Positions 1 through 12,100 of a stretch of 64,000 nucleotides of DNA are shown here, one piece after another. The position numbers and the translations under genes are program-made. This DNA is from Micromussa lordhowensis (lineage: Eukaryota; Cnidaria; Anthozoa; Scleractinia; Lobophylliidae). The stretch is from contig OZ026600.1 of the NCBI GenBank assembly GCA_964020085.1, forward strand, positions 11,381,348 to 11,445,347. Direction: 5' to 3'. Position 1 is the stretch's first letter. Each line of letters opens with the position of its first letter. The notes below the pieces were generated by a model, which ran no database searches, was not told the DNA's origin, and saw nothing but the letters and a program-made list of their open reading frames with translations.

Positions 1-61
1 ATGTCACACTATGCCAACCAGCCCGGCAGATGCCCGGGTGCAGCCGGCTGGCTGCCTTGTT
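1..61 (+). repeat. Partial L monomer at the left window edge
   Basis: The window opens inside an L monomer, at ATGTCACACTATGCC, and shows its last 61 bp with the GCAGATGCCCGGGTGCAGCC tail. The next monomer starts at 62. The array therefore continues to the left of the window. Confidence 0.9.
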
Positions 62-1880
62 AGCCGAGCTTGGCACGTGTCGCAACTTTGCAAACTAATG
101 GCACCGAAGCACTCCCGGGGTCGGTCCGGGTCCACATGCAAAGTTTCGGACCGGCGCAAAATGTCACACTATGCTAACCAGCCCGATTGCTAATTAGCCG
201 AGCTTGGCGCGCGTCGCAACTTTTCAAACTAATGGCACCAAAGCACTCCCGGGGTTGGTCCGAGTCCACATGCAAAGTTTTGGAGCTGCGCAAATTGTGA
301 CACTATGCTAACCAGCCCGATTGCTAATTAGCCGAGCTTGGCGCACGTCGCAACTTTGCAAACTAATGGTACCAAAGCACTCCAGGGGTCGGTCCGGGTC
401 CACATGCAAAGTTTTGGAGCTGCACAAAATGTCACACTATGCTAACTAGCCCGATTGCTAATTAGCCGAGCTTGGCGCGCGTCGCAACTTTGCAAACTAA
501 TGGCACCAAAGCACTCCCGGGGTTGGTCCGAGTCCACATGCAAAGTTTTGGAGCAGCAAAAAATGTCACACTATGCCAATTAGCCCAGCAGATGCCCGGG
601 TGCGGCCGGCTGGCTCCCTTGTTAGCCGAGCTTGGCGTGCGTCACAACTTTGCAAACTAATGGCACCAAAGCACTCCCGGGGTCGGTCCGGGTCCACATG
701 CAAAGTTTCGGACCTGCGCAAAATGTCACACTATGCTAACCAGTCGGATTGCTAGTTAGCCGAGCTTGGCGCGCGTCGCAACTTTGCAAACTAATGGCAC
801 CAAAGCACTCCCGGGGTCGGTCCGGGTGCATATGCAAAGTTTCGGAGCTGCGCAAATTGTGACACTATGCTAACCAGCCCGATTGCTAATTAGCCGAGCT
901 TGGCGCACGTCGCAACTTTGCAAACTAATGGCACCAAAGCACTCCCGGGGTCGGTCCAAGTCCACATACAAAGTTTCGGAGCTGCGCAAAAGGTCACACT
1001 ATGCTAACCAGCCCGGCCGATCCCGGGTGCGGCCAGCTGGCTGCCTCGTTAGCCGAGCTTGGCGCGCGTCGCAACTTTGCAAACTAATGGCACCAAAGTA
1101 CTCCCGGGGTCGGTCCGGGTCCACATGCAAAGTGTCGGAGCTGCGCAAAATCTCACACTATGCTAACCAGTCGGATTGCTAGTTAGCCGAGCTTGGCTCG
1201 CGTCGCAACTTTTCAAACTAATGGCACCAAAGAACTCCCGGGGTTGGCCTGAGTCCACACGCAAAGTTTCGGAGCTGCGCAAAATGTCACACTATGCTAA
1301 CTAGCCCGATTGCTAATTAGCCGAGGTTGGCGCGCGTCGCAACTTTGCAAACTAATGGCACCAAAGCACTCCCGGGGTTGGTCCGAGTCCACATGCAAAG
1401 TTTCGGAGCAGCAAAAAATGTCACACTATGCCAATTAGCCCAGCAGATGCCCGGGTGCGGCCGGCTGGCTGCCTTGTTAGCCGAGCTTAGCGTGCGTCAC
1501 AACTTTGCAAACTAATGGCACCAAAGCACTCCCGGGGTTGGTCCGGGTCCACATGCAAAGTTTCGGACCTGCGCAAAATGTCACACTATGCTAACCAGTC
1601 GGATTGCTAGTTAGCCGAGCTTGGCGCGCGTCGCAACTTTGCAAACTAATGGCACCAAAGCACTCCCGGGGTCGGTCCGGGTGCATATGCAAAGTTTTGG
1701 AGCTGCGCAAATTGTGACACTATGCTAACCAGCCCGATTGCTAATTAGCCGAGCTTGGCGCACGTCGCAACTTTGCAAACTAATGGTACCAAAGCACTCC
1801 AGGGGTCGGTCCGGGTCCACATGCAAAGTTTTGGAGCTGCACAAAATGTCACACTATGCTAACTAGCCCGATTGCTAATT
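1..1880 (+). repeat. Lineage A unit A0 (tail only)
   Basis: This is the right-hand end of a higher-order unit. From about 1051 to 1880 it matches 20880-21709 (the tail of A3) at a constant offset of 19829. The monomers at 464-891 resemble those at 1881-2308 (offset 1417), so a two-to-three-monomer motif has been duplicated locally. Markers are GGACCTGCGC with CAGTCGGATTGCTAGTT, followed by a monomer with GTGCATATGCAAAG. Confidence 0.75.
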
Positions 1881-4800
1881 AGCCGAGCTTGGTGCGCGTC
1901 GCAACTTTGCAAACTAATGGCACCAAAGCACTCCCGGGGTTGGTCCGAGTCCACATGCAAAGTTTTGGAGCAGCAAAAAATGTCACACTATGCCAATTAG
2001 CCCAGCAGATGCCCGGGTGCGGCCGGCTGGCTGCCTTGTTAGCCGAGCTTGGCGTGCGTCACAACTTTGCAAACTAATGGCACCAAAGCACTCCCGGGGT
2101 CGGTCCGGGTCCACATGCAAAGTTTCGGACCTGCGCAAAATGTCACACTATGCTAACCAGTCGGATTGCTAGTTAGCCGAGCTTGGCGCGCGTCGCAACT
2201 TTGCAAACTAATGGCACCAAAGCACTCCCGGGGTCGGTCCAGGTGCATATGCAAAGTTTCGGAGCTGCGCAAATTGTGACACTATGCTAACCAGCCCGAT
2301 TGCTAATTAGCCGAGCTTGGCGCACGTCGCAACTTTGCAAACTAATGGCACCAAAGCACTCCCGGGGTCGGTCCGGGTCCACATGCAAAGTTTCGGACCT
2401 GCGCAAAATGTCACACTATGCTAACCAGTCGGATTGCTAGTTAGCCGAGCTTGGCGCGCGTCGCAACTTTGCAAACTAATGGCACCAAAGCACTCCCGGG
2501 GTCGGTCCGGGTGCATATGCAAAGTTTCGGAGCTGCGCAAATTGTGACACTATGCTAACCAGCCCGATTGCTAATTAGCCGAGCTTGGCGCACGTCGCAA
2601 CTTTGCAAACTAATGGCACCAAAGCACTCCAGGGGTCGGTCCGGGTCCACATGCAAAGTTTTGGAGCTGCACAAAATGTCACACTATGCTAACTAGCCCG
2701 ATTGCTAATTAGCCGAGCTTGGCGCGCGTCGCACCTTTGCAAACTAATGGCACCAAAGCACTCCCAGGGTCGGTCCGAGTCCACATGCAAAGTTTTGGAG
2801 CAGCGAAAAATGTCACACTGTGCCAACCAGCCCAGCAGATGCCCGGGTGCAGCCGGCTGCCTGCCTCGTTAGCCGAGCTTGGCGCGCGTCGCAACTTTGC
2901 AAACTAATGGCACCAAACCACACCCGGGGTCGGTCCGGGTCCACATGCAAAGTTTCGGAGCTGCGCAAAATGTCACACTATGCTAACCAGCCCGATTGCT
3001 AATAAGCCGAGCTTGGCGCGCGTCGCAACTTTGCAAACTAATGGCACCAAAGCACTCCCGGGGTCGGTCCGAGTCCACATGCAAAGTTTCGGAGCAGCAA
3101 AAAATGTCACACTGTGCCAACCAGCCTGGCAGATGCCCTGGTGCAGCCGGCTGGCTGCCTCGTTAGCCGAGCTTGGCGCACGTCGCAACTTTGCAAACTA
3201 ATGGCACCAAAGCACTCCCAGGGTCGGTCCGGGTCCACATGCAAAGTTTTTGAGCTGCGCAAAATGTCACACTATGCTAACCAGCCCGATTGCTAATTAG
3301 CCGAGCTTGGCGCGCATCGCAACTTTTCAAACTAATGGAACCAAAGCACTCCCAAGGTCGGTCCAAGTCCACATGCAAAGTTTCGGAGCTGCGCAAAATG
3401 TCACACTATGCTAACCAGCCCGGCAGATGCCCGGGTGCTGCCTGCTGGCTGCCTCGTTAGCCGAGCTTGGCGCGCGTCGCAAGTTTGCAAACTAATGGCA
3501 CCAAAGCACTCCCGGGGTTGGTCCGAGTCCACATGCAAAGTTTGGGAGCTGCGCATAATGTCACGCTTTTCTAACCAGCCCGGTAGATGCCCGGGTGCGG
3601 CCGGCTGGTTGCCTCGTTAGCTGGGCTTGGCGCACGTCGCAACTTTGCAAACTAATGCCACCAAGGCAATCCTGGGGTCGGTCCGGGTCCACATGCAAAG
3701 TTTCGGAGCTGCGCAAAATGTCACACTATGCTAACCAGCCCGATTGCCAATTGCTTGGCGCGCGTCGCAACTTTGCAAACTAATGGCACCAAAGCACTCC
3801 CGGCGTCGCTCCGAGTCCACATGCAAAGTTTCGAAGCTGCGCAAACTGTCACACTATGCTAACCAGCCCGGCAGATCCCCGGGTGCGGCCGGCTGCCTGC
3901 CTCGTTAGCCGAGCTTGGCGCGCGTCGCAACTTTGCAAACTTATGGCACCAAAGCACTCCCGGGGTCGTTCCGAGTCCAATATGCAAAGTTTCGGAGCTG
4001 CGCAAAATGTCACACTGTGCTAACCAGGCCGGCAGATCCCCAGGTGTGGCCGGCTGGCTGCCTCGTTAGTCGAGCTTTGCGCGCATCGCAACTATGCAAA
4101 GTAATGGCACCAAAGCACTCCCTGGGTCGGTCCAGGTCCACATGCAAAGTTTCGGAGCTGCGCAATATGTCACACTATGGTAACCAGCCGGATTGCTAAT
4201 TAGCCGAGCTTGGCGCGCGTCGCAACTTTGCAAACTAGTGGCAGCAAAGCACTCCCGGGGTCGGTCCGGGTCCACATGCAAAGTTTCGGAGCTGCGCAAA
4301 ATGTCAAACTATGCCAACCAGCCCGGCAGATGCCCGGGTGCAGCCGGCTGGCTGCCTTGTTAGCCGAGCTTGGCGCGCGTCGCAACTTTGCAAACTAATG
4401 GCACCAAAGCACTCCCGGCGTCGCTCCGAGTCCACATGCAAAGTTTCGAAGCTGCGCAAACTGTCACACTATGCTAACCAGCCCGGCAGATCCCCGGGTG
4501 CGGCCGGCTGGATGCCTCGTTAGCCGAGCTTGGCGCGCGTCGTAACTTTGCAAACTAATGGCACCAAAGCACTCCCGGGGTCGGTCCGAGTCCAATATGC
4601 AAAGTTTCGGAGCTGCGCAAAATGTCACACTGTGCTAACCAGGCCGGCAGATCCCCAGGTGTGGCCGGCTGGCTGCCTCGTTAGTCGAGCTTTGCGTGCA
4701 TCGCAACTTTGCAAAGTAATGGCACCAAAGCACTCCCGGGGTCGGTCCAGGTCCACATGCAAAGTTTCGGAGCTGCGCAATATGTCACACTATGCTAACC

Positions 4801-7800
4801 AGCCCAATTGCTAATTAGTCGAGCTTGTCGCGCGTCGCAACTTTGCAAACTAGTGGCAGCAAAGCACTCCCGGGGTCGGTCCGGGTCCACATGCAAAGTT
4901 TCGGAGCTGCGCAATATGTCACACTATCCTAAGAAGCCCGATTGCTAATTAGCCGAGCTTGGCGCGCGTCGCAATTTTGCAAACTAATGGAACCAAAGCA
5001 CTCCCGGGGTCGGTCCAAGTCCACATGCAAAGTTTCTGAGCTACGCAAAAGGTCACACTATGCTAACCAGCCCGGCCCATCCCCGGGTGCGGCCGGCTGG
5101 CTCCCTGGTTAGCCGAGCTTGGTGCGCGTCGCAACTTTGCAAACTAATGGCACCAAAGTACTCCCGGGGTCGGTCCGGGTCCACATGCAAAGTTTCGGAG
5201 CTGCGCAAAATGTCACACTATGCTAACCAGCCCGATTGCTAATTAGCCGAGCTTGGCTCACGTCGCAAATTTGCAAACTAATGGCACCAAAGCACTCCTG
5301 TTTTCGGTCCGGGTCCACATGCAAAGTTTCGGAGCTGCGCAAAATGTCACACTATGCTAACTAGCCCGATTGCTAATTAGCCGAGCTTGGTGCGCGTCGC
5401 AACTTTGCAAACTAATGGCACCAAAGCACTCCCGGGGTCGGTCCGAGTCCACATGCAAAGTTTCGAAGCAGCGAAAAATGTCACACTATGCCAATTAGGC
5501 CAGCAGATGCCCGGGTGCGGCCGGCTGGCCTCCTTGTTAGCCGAGCTTGGCGTGCTTCGCAACTTTGCAAACTAATGGCACCAAAGCACTCCCGGGGTCG
5601 GTCCGGGTCCACATGCAAAGTTTCGGAGCTGCGCAAAATGTCACACTATGCTAACCAGTCGGATTGCTAGTTAGCCGAGCTTGGCGCGCGTCGCAACTTT
5701 CCAAACTAATGGCACCAAAGCACTCCCGGGGTCGGTCCGGGTCCATATGCAAAGTTTCGGAGCTGCGCAAATTGTGACACTATGCTAACCAGCCCGATTT
5801 CTAATTAGCCGAGCTTGGCGCACGTCGCAACTTTGCAAACTAATGGCACCAAAGCACTCCCGGGGTCGGTCCGAGTCCACATGCAAAGTTTCGGAGCTGC
5901 GGAAAATGTCATACTATGCTTACCAGCCCGATTGCTAATGAGCCGAGCTTGGCGCGCGTCGCAACTTTGCAAACTAATGGCACCAAAGCACTCCCGGGGT
6001 CGATCCGAGTCCACATGCAAAGTTTCGGAGCAGCGAAAAATGTCACACTGTGCCAACCAGCCCGGCAGATGCCCTGGTGCAGCCGGCTGGCTGCCTCGTT
6101 AGCCAAGCTTGGCGCACGTCGCAACTTTGGAAACTAATGGCACCAAAGCACTCCCGGGGTCGGTCCGGGTCCACATGCAAAGTTTTGGAGCTGCGCAAAA
6201 TGTCACACTATGCTAAGCAGCCCGATTGCTAATTAGCTGAGCTTGGCGCACGTCGCAACTTTTCAAACTAATGGCACCAAAGCACTCGCGGGGTCGGTCC
6301 GAGTCCTCATGCAAAGTTTCGGAGCTGCGCAAAATGTCACACTATGCTAACCAGCCTGGCAGATCCCCGGGTGCGGCCGGCTGGCTGCCTCGTTAGCCGA
6401 GCTTGGCGCGCGTTGCAACTTTGCAAACTAATGGCACGAAAGCACTCCCGGGGTCGGTCCGGGTCCACATGCAAAGTTTCGGAGCTGCGCAAATTGTGAC
6501 ACTATGCTAACCAGCCTGATTGCTAATTAGCCGAGCTTGGCGGGCGTCGCAACTTTGCAAACTACTGGCAGCAAAGCACTCCCGGGGTCGGTCCAAGTCC
6601 ACATGCAAAGTTTCGGAGCTGTGCAAAATGTCACACTATGCCAACCAGCCCGGCAGATGCCCGGGTGCAGCCGGCTGGCTGCCTTGTTAGCCGAGCTTGG
6701 CGCGCGTCGCCACTTTGCAAACTAATGGCACCAAAGCACTCCCGGGGTCGGTCTGGGTCCACATGCAAAGTTTCGGAGCTGCACAAATTGTGACACTATG
6801 CTAACCAGGCCGATTGCTAATTAGCCGAGCTTGGCGCGCGTCGCAACTTTGCAAACTAATGGCACCAAAGCACTCCCGAGGTCGGTCCGAGTCCACATGC
6901 AAAGTTTGGAAGCTGCGCAAACTGTCACACTATGCTAACCAGCATGGCAGATCCCCGGGTGCGGCCGGCTGGCTGCCTCGTTAGCCGAGCTTGGCGCGCA
7001 TCGTAACTTTGCAAACTAATGGCACCAAAGCACTCCCGGGGTCGGTCCGAGTCCAATATGGAAAGTTTCGGAGCTGCGCAAAATGTCACACTGTGCTAAC
7101 CAGGCCGGCAGATCCCCAGGTGTGGCCGGCTGGCTGCCTCGTTAGTCGAGCTTTGCGCGCATCACAACTTTGCAAAGTAATGGCACCAAAGCACTCCCGG
7201 GGTCGGTCCAGGTCCACATGCAAAGTTTCGGAGCTGCGCAATATGTTACACTATGCTAGCCAGCCCGATTGCTAATTAGTCGAGCTTGTCGCGCGTCGCA
7301 ACTTCGCAAACTAGTGGCAGCAAAGCACTCCCGGGGTCGGTCCGGGTCCACATGCAAAGTTTCGGAGCTGCGCAATATGTCACACTATCCTAAGAAGCCC
7401 AATTGCTAATTAGCCGAGCTTTGCGCGCGTCGCAATTTTGCAAACTAATGGCACCAAAGCACTCCCGGGGTCGGTCCAAGTCCACATGCAAAGTTTCGGA
7501 GCTTCGCAAAAGGTCACACTATGCTAACCAGCCCGGCCCATCCCCGGGTGCGGCCGGCCAGCTGCCTCGTTAGCCGAGCTTGGTGCGCGTCGCAACTTTG
7601 CAAACTAATGGCACCAAAGTACTCCCGGGGTCGGTCCGGGTCCACATGCAAAGTTTCGGAGCTTCGCAAAATGTCACACTATGCTAACCAGCCCGATTGC
7701 TAATAAGCCGAGCTTGGCGCGTGTCGCAACTTTGCAAACTAACGGCACCAAAGCACTCCCGGGGTCGGTCCAAGTCCACATGCAAAGTTTCGGAGCTGTG

Positions 7801-9148
7801 CAAAATATCACACTATGCTAACCAGCCCGATTGCTAATTAGCCGAGCTTGGCGCGCGTTGCAACTTTGCAAACTAATGGCACCAAAGCACTCCCCGGGTC
7901 AGTCCGGGTCCACATGCAAAGTTTCGGAGCTGCGCAAAATGTCACACTATGCCAACCAGCCCGGCAGATGCCCGGGTGCAGCCGGCTGGCTGCCTTGTTA
8001 GCCGAGCTTGGCGCGCGTCGCAACTTTGAAAACTAATGGCACCAAAGCACTCCCGGGGTCGGTTTGGGTCCACATGCAGAGTTTCGGAGCGGCGCAAAAT
8101 CTCACACTATGCTAACCAGCCCGATTGCTAATAAGCCAAGCTTGGCGCGTGTCGCAACTTTGCAAACTAATGGCACCAAAGCACTCCCGTGGTCTGTCCG
8201 AGTCCACATGCAAAGTTTCGGAGCTGTGCAAAATATCACACTATGCTAACCAGCCCGATTGCTAATTAGCCGAGCTTGGCGCGCGTTGCAACTTTGCAAA
8301 CTAATGGCACCGAAGCACTCCCGGGGTCGGTCCGGGTCCACATGCAAAGTTTCGGAGCTGCGCAAAATGTCACACTATGCCAACCAGCCCGGCAGATGCC
8401 CGGGTGCAGCCGGCTGGCTGCCTTGTTAGCCGAGCTTGGCGCGTTTCGCAACTTTGCAAACTAATGGCACCAAAGCACTCCCGGGGTTGGTCCGGGTCCA
8501 CATGCAAAGTTTCGGAGCGGCGCAAAATGTCACACTATGCTAACCAGCCCGATGCTAATTAGCCGAGCTTGGCGCGCGTCGCAACTTTTCAAACTAATGG
8601 CACCAAAGCACTCCTGGGGTCGGTCCGAGTCCACATGCAAAGTTTTGGAGCTGCGCAAAAGGTCACACTATGCTAACCAGCCCGGCAGATGCCCGGGTGC
8701 GGCCGGCTGGCTGCCTCGTTAGCCGAGCTTGGCGCGCGTCGCAACTTTGCAAACTAATGGCACCAAAGCACTCCCGGGGTCGGTCCGGGTCCACATGCAA
8801 AGTTTCGGAGCTGCGCAAAATGTCACACTATGCTAACCAGTCGGATGGCTAGTTAGCCGAGGTTGGCTCGCGTCGCAACTTTTCAAACTAATGGCACCAA
8901 AGCACTCCCGGGGTCGGTCCGGGTCCACATGCAAAGTTTCGGAGCTGCGCAAATTGTGACACTATGCTAACCAGCCCGATTGCTAATTAGCCGAGCTTGG
9001 CGCGCATCGCAACTTTGCAAACTAATGGCACCAAAGCACTCCCAGGGTCAGTCCGAGTCCACATGCAAAGTTTCGAAGCTGCGCAAACTGTCACACTATG
9101 CTAACCAGCCCGGCAGATCCCCGGGTGCGGCCGGCTGGCTGCCTCGTT
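1881..9148 (+). repeat. Lineage A unit A1 (7268 bp)
   Basis: The unit starts at the L monomer with GTTGGTCCGAGTCC and GAGCAGCAAAAAATG, a marker that returns at 9149, 15483 and 21710. Matching monomers in A2 lie 7268 bp later (for example 3619 and 10887), falling to 6813 after a lost block in A2. A1 is the fullest copy. Its internal markers include the 5'-truncated monomer at 3753, the CCAATATGC 161-bp monomers, CTATCCTAAGAAGCC, and CACTCCTGTTTTCGG at about 5294. Confidence 0.85.
3753..3906 (+). repeat. 5'-truncated 154-bp L monomer (lineage A marker)
   Basis: The previous S ends GATTGCCAATT and is followed directly by GCTTGGCGCGCG, so the first six bases (AGCCGA) of this L monomer are missing. 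The same lesion recurs at 11021, 17061 and 23580, which shows that all four A units descend from one copy carrying it. Confidence 0.88.
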
Positions 9149-12100
9149 AGCCGAGCTTGGCGCGCCTTGCAACTTTGCAAACTACTGGCACCAAAGCACT
9201 CCCGGGGTTGGTCCGAGTCCACATGCAAAGTTTTGGAGCAGCAAAAAATGTCACACTATGCCAATTAGCCCAGCAGATGCCCGGGTGCGGCCGGCTGGCT
9301 GCCTTGTTAGCCGAGCTTGGCGTGCGTCACAACTTTGCAAACTAATGGCACCAAAGCACTCCCGGGGTCGGTCCGGGTCCACATGCAAAGTTTCGGACCT
9401 GCGCAAAATGTCACACTATGCTAACCAGTCGGATTGCTAGTTAGCCGAGCTTGGCGCGCGTCGCAACTTTGCAAACTAATGGCACCAAAGCACTCCCGGG
9501 GTCGGTCCAGGTGCATATGCAAAGTTTCGGAGCTGCGCAAATTGTGACACTATGCTAACCAGCCCGATTGCTAATTAGCCGAGCTTGGCGCACGTCGCAA
9601 CTTTGCAAACTAATGGCACCAAAGCACTCCAGGGGTCGGTCCGGGTCCACATGCAAAGTTTCGGACCTGCGCAAAATGTCACACTATGCTAACCAGTCGG
9701 ATTGCTAGTTAGCCGAGCTTGGCGCGCGTCGCAACTTTGCAAACTAATGGCACCAAAGCACTCCCGGGGTCGGTCCGGGTGCATATGCAAAGTTTCGGAG
9801 CTGCGCAAATTGTGACACTATGCTAACCAGCCCGATTGCTAATTAGCCGAGCTTGGCGCACGTCGCAACTTTGCAAACTAATGGCACCAAAGCACTACAG
9901 GGGTCGGTCCGGGTCCACATGCAAAGTTTTGGAGCTGCACAAAATGTCACACTATGCTAACTAGCCCGATTGCTAATTAGCCGAGCTTGGCGCGCGTCGC
10001 ACCTTTGCAAACTAATGGCACCAAAGCACTCCCAGGGTCGGTCCGAGTCCACATGCAAAGTTTTGGAGCAGCGAAAAATGTCACACTGTGCCAACCAGCC
10101 CAGCAGATGCCCGGGTGCAGCCGGCTGCCTGCCTCGTTAGCCGAGCTTGGCGCGCGTCGCAACTTTGCAAACTAATGGCACCAAAGCACACCCGGGGTCG
10201 GTCCGGGTCCACATGCTAAGTTTCGGAGCTGCGCAAAATGTCACACTATGCTAACCAGCCCGATTGCTAATTAGCCGAGCTTGGCGCGCGTCGCAACTTT
10301 GCAAACTAATGGCACCAAAGCACTCCCGGGGTCGGTCCGAGTCCAGATGCAAAGTTTCGGAGCAGCAAAAAATGTCACACTGTGCCAACCAGCCCGGCAG
10401 ATGCCCTGGTGCAGCCGGCTGGCTGCCTCGTTAGCCGAGCTTGGCGCACGTCGCAACTTTGCAAACTAATGGCACCAAAGCACTCCCAGGGTCGGTCCGG
10501 GTCCACATGCAAAGTTTTGGAGCTGCGCAAAATGTCACACTATGCTAACCAGCCCGATTGCTAATTAGCCGAGCTTGGCGCGCATCGCAACTTTTCAAAC
10601 TAATGGAACCAAAGCACTCCCAAGGTCGGTCCAAGTCCACATGCAAAGTTTCGGAGCTGCGCAAAATGTCACACTATGCTAACCAGCCCAGGAGATGCCC
10701 GGGTGCTGCCTGCTGGCTGCCTCGTTAGCCGAGCTTGGCGCACGTCGCAAGTTTGCAAACTAATGGCACCAAAGCACTCCCGGGGTTGGTCCGAGTCCAC
10801 ATGCAAAGTTTGGGAGCTGCGCATAATGTCACGCTTTTCTAACCAGCCCGGTAGATGCCCGGGTGCGGCCGGCTGGTTGCCTCGTTAGCTGGGCTTGGCG
10901 CACGTCGCAACTTTGCAAACTAATGCCACCAAAGCAATCCTGGGGTCGGTCCGGGTCCACATGCAAAGTTTCGGAGCTGCGCAAAATGTCACACTATGCT
11001 AACCAGCCCGATTGCCAATTGCTTGGCGCGCGTTGCAACTTTGCAAACTAATGGCACCAAAGCACTCCCGGCGTCGCTCCGAGTCCACATGCAAAGTTTC
11101 GAAGCTGCGCAAACTGTCACACTATGCTAACCAGCCCGGCAGATCCCCGGGTGCGGCCGGCTGCCTGCCTCGTTAGCCGAGCTTGGCGCGCGTCGCAACT
11201 TTGCAAACTTATGGCACCAAAGCACTCCCGGGGTCGTTCCGAGTCCAATATGCAAAGTTTCGGAGCTGCGCAAAATGTCACACTGTGCTAACCAGGCCGG
11301 CAGATCCCCAGGTGTGGCCGGCTGGCTGCCTCGTTAGTCGAGCTTTGCGCGCATCGCAACTATGCAAAGTAATGGCACCAAAGCACTCCCTGGGTCGGTC
11401 CAGGTCCACATGCAAAGTTTCGGAGCTGCGCAATATGTCACACTATGGTAACCAGCCGGATTGCTAATTAGCCGAGCTTGGCGCGCGTCGCAACTTTGCA
11501 AACTAGTGGCAGCAAAGCACTCCCGGGGTCGGTCCGGGTCCACATGCAAAGTTTCGGAGCTGCGCAAAATGTCACACTATGCCAACCAGCCCGGCAGATG
11601 CCCGGGTGCAGCCGGCTGGCTGCCTTGTTAGCCGAGCTTGGCGCGCGTCGCAACTTTGCAAACTAGTGGCAGCAAAGCACTCCCGGGGTCAGTCCGGGTC
11701 CACATGCAAAGTTTCGGAGCTACGCAATATGTCACACTATCCTAAGAAGCCCGATTGCTAATTAGCCGAGCTTGGCGCGCGTCGCAATTTTGCAAACTAA
11801 TGGAACCAAAGCACTCCCGGGGTCGGTCCAAGTCCACATGCAAAGTTTCGGAGCTACGCAAAAGGTCACACTATGCTAACGAGCCCGGCCCATCCCCGGG
11901 TGCGGCCGGCTGGCTCCCTGGTTAGCCGAGCTTGGTGCGCGTCGCAACTTTGCAAACTAATGGCACCAAAGTACTCCCGGGGTCGGTCCGGGTCCACATG
12001 CAAAGTTTCGGAGCTGCGCAAAATGTCACACTATGCTAACCAGCCCGATTGCTAATTAGCCGAGCTTGGCTCACGTCGCAAATTTGCAAACTAATGGCAC

